NCBI GenBank assembly: GCA_007123655.1
Contig: SKKR01000268.1
Location: forward strand, 1-7,327
Source: Thermomicrobiaceae bacterium
GTDB taxonomy: Bacteria > Chloroflexota > Chloroflexia > Thermomicrobiales > Thermomicrobiaceae
Direction of reading: 5' to 3'
Length of the DNA stretch: 7,327 nt
Numbering within the stretch: position 1 is the stretch's first letter; each line of letters begins with the position of its first letter. The position numbers and the translations under genes are program-made. Of this stretch, positions 6,420 through 7,327 are shown piece after piece. Under the pieces are notes generated by a model, which saw nothing but the letters and a program-made list of their open reading frames with translations, was not told where the DNA came from and made no database searches.

Positions 6420-7160
6420 TCACTTCCCGCACGAATCAGACCCCTGGCTGCGCGAGCGAATACTCCGTGGTGTGCTCTGATCGAGAATATCCAGTCTGGC
6501 CTCGGCGTTAAGGTGATTGCCCAAATGGGTCAGAAGAAACTCACCGGCCTCCCGGACCGTTTCCCCTCCCTCGCGATGCATCGCTTCCGCAACTACCACG
6601 AGCTGACTGGTATCCGGCGTAATCTTCCCTTTGTCGGACTGTCTCCACGCCCAGCGACGAGAGATAACGTCTGGCGTTTCGTCCGCGAAGATCACTTCGC
6701 CCTCCGGGATTTCGTCCGGACTGTCACCGTTGATCGGCCAGAATCGCTCGTTTCCGGCGGCGTACTGAACCTGACAGTACCCTTCGATCCGGGCTGTATC
6801 GAACGGGGCGACGGTAATCATGTATCTCAGCGCCGCGGCGTTCCCCAGGTCGACCAGTGCGGAGATTCGCGGCATCGAATTGCCGTCCACCACTCGCCGC
6901 ATCAGCTGCTCCGTGGCGCACGGGTAGCGGTTCGGTTTCAGGCCCATACGCGAGTACGCCTCACGCCAGGCGGCAATCGGGTTCTGCCGGGCAATATCTG
7001 CCCGTTCAGCGCAACGCTCGCGCACCATTGACTCGGCATGCACAAGCTGGTTCTCGATCTCCGGGTGTTCGGCGATGTTGTCGAAGCTGTCCACCCAGAT
7101 CACCGCGGCGGCGATCTCTGGAAACTCCCTGACAATCGCTGGATGGTATCCGAACCACAT
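6420..7160 (-). CDS. Free-standing B3/B4 (PheT-like) domain protein
   Basis: A 246-residue cytoplasmic protein resembling the B3/B4 editing domain of the phenylalanyl-tRNA synthetase beta subunit, in its stand-alone form. The characteristic run is present: SRMGLKPNRYPCATEQLMRR (70-89), MPRISALVDLGNAAALRYM (96-114), DTARIEG (121-127), EIPEGEVIFAD (150-160) and SRRWAWRQSD (167-176). In synthetases this domain hydrolyses mischarged tRNA. Free-standing relatives are widespread, and a trans-editing or amino-acid-binding role is possible but unproven here. The ATG at 7160 is preferred because GGGAG lies 6 nt upstream; an in-frame GTG at 7175 would add five residues and sits before that site. The C-terminal 20 residues are Ser/Arg-rich and outside the domain. 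It ends 69 nt before the sigma-like gene on the same strand, so read-through is possible, but no functional link is evident. Confidence 0.86.
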   Translation of the reverse strand: MWFGYHPAIVREFPEIAAAVIWVDSFDNIAEHPEIENQLVHAESMVRERCAERADIARQNPIAAWREAYSRMGLKPNRYPCATEQLMRRVVDGNSMPRISALVDLGNAAALRYMITVAPFDTARIEGYCQVQYAAGNERFWPINGDSPDEIPEGEVIFADETPDVISRRWAWRQSDKGKITPDTSQLVVVAEAMHREGGETVREAGEFLLTHLGNHLNAEARLDILDQSTPRSIRSRSQGSDSCGK

Positions 7161-7166
7161 CTGAGA

Positions 7167-7171
7167 CTCCC
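7167..7171 (-). promoter_or_regulatory. Ribosome binding site of the B3/B4-domain gene
   Basis: GGGAG on the - strand, 6 nt upstream of the ATG at 7160. It decides the start in favour of ATG 7160 over GTG 7175. Confidence 0.55.
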
Positions 7172-7266
7172 GCACACGAATCGAACATTCCAGATCAGGG
7201 TTTCGTCCTCTGCTGCCTTGTCCGCGCGCTCCGGAACGTTGTACGGCCCGATTAAGCGCATGGGGA

Positions 7267-7327
7267 TCAGGAAACCGAGAGATTACCCCGGCGGAGATCC
7301 ATGTAGTAGAAGGAGTACGGTTGCCAC
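7267..7327 (-). CDS. Possible C-terminal end of an unidentified upstream gene (partial)
   Basis: Reading leftward from the right edge on the - strand, one frame gives 19 codons and then TGA at 7269-7267. The visible end is aromatic and then basic (WQPYSFYYMDLRRGNLSVS), and most third positions are G or C, as expected for this genome. No family can be named from so little. The 106 nt between this stop and the B3/B4 start (7161-7266) hold no convincing gene. An overlapping 53-codon ATG frame from 7261 to 7100 is probably chance, because it runs 61 nt into the B3/B4 coding region. Confidence 0.3.
   Translation of the reverse strand, partial: WQPYSFYYMDLRRGNLSVS

Overview
The window is GC-rich, bacterial and densely coding, and it looks chromosomal. 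The best guess is a Chloroflexota/Thermomicrobia-like organism. This rests on style only: a B-box zinc-finger membrane protein beside surface-sugar enzymes, and single-pass proteins with Pro/Thr/Glu/Asp juxtamembrane linkers. No rRNA, tRNA, insertion sequence or CRISPR array was seen.

Layout. Positions 2-2007 (+ strand) hold a compact, overlapping gene set: the 3' part of a WecG/TagA/CpsF-family glycosyltransferase, a small zinc-finger multi-pass membrane protein, and a PfkB-family sugar kinase closest in motifs to heptose-7-phosphate kinases (RfaE1/HldE domain I). This looks like the end of a surface-polysaccharide operon. A short convergent junction follows (2008-2037). The rest of the window is read from the - strand. 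In order of transcription it holds the end of an unidentified ORF (7267-7327), a free-standing B3/B4 tRNA-synthetase-type domain protein (6420-7160), an 848-residue one-piece transmembrane sigma-factor-like protein (3804-6350), and a 552-residue membrane-anchored paralogue of that protein's extracytoplasmic half (2038-3696).

The most interesting content is the 3804-6350 / 2038-3696 pair. The larger protein has an ECF-type sigma2-sigma4 module at its N terminus, a single transmembrane helix, an acidic Pro/Thr/Glu linker and about 490 residues of predicted extracytoplasmic sensor. The sensor starts with an NTF2/SnoaL-like segment, continues with a region that reads like a LolA/RseB-type beta structure, and ends with a DUF4367-like segment. 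The downstream gene repeats the whole outside half, including two matched cysteines and blocks with identical spacing, but has only a short cytoplasmic tail in place of the sigma module. A reasonable model is a membrane-tethered transcription regulator with a sigma-less partner that co-senses, dimerises with it or competes with it. The sigma motifs are divergent, so promoter-specific activity is not assured. Domain-fold names for the sensor are inferences from sequence pattern, not search results.
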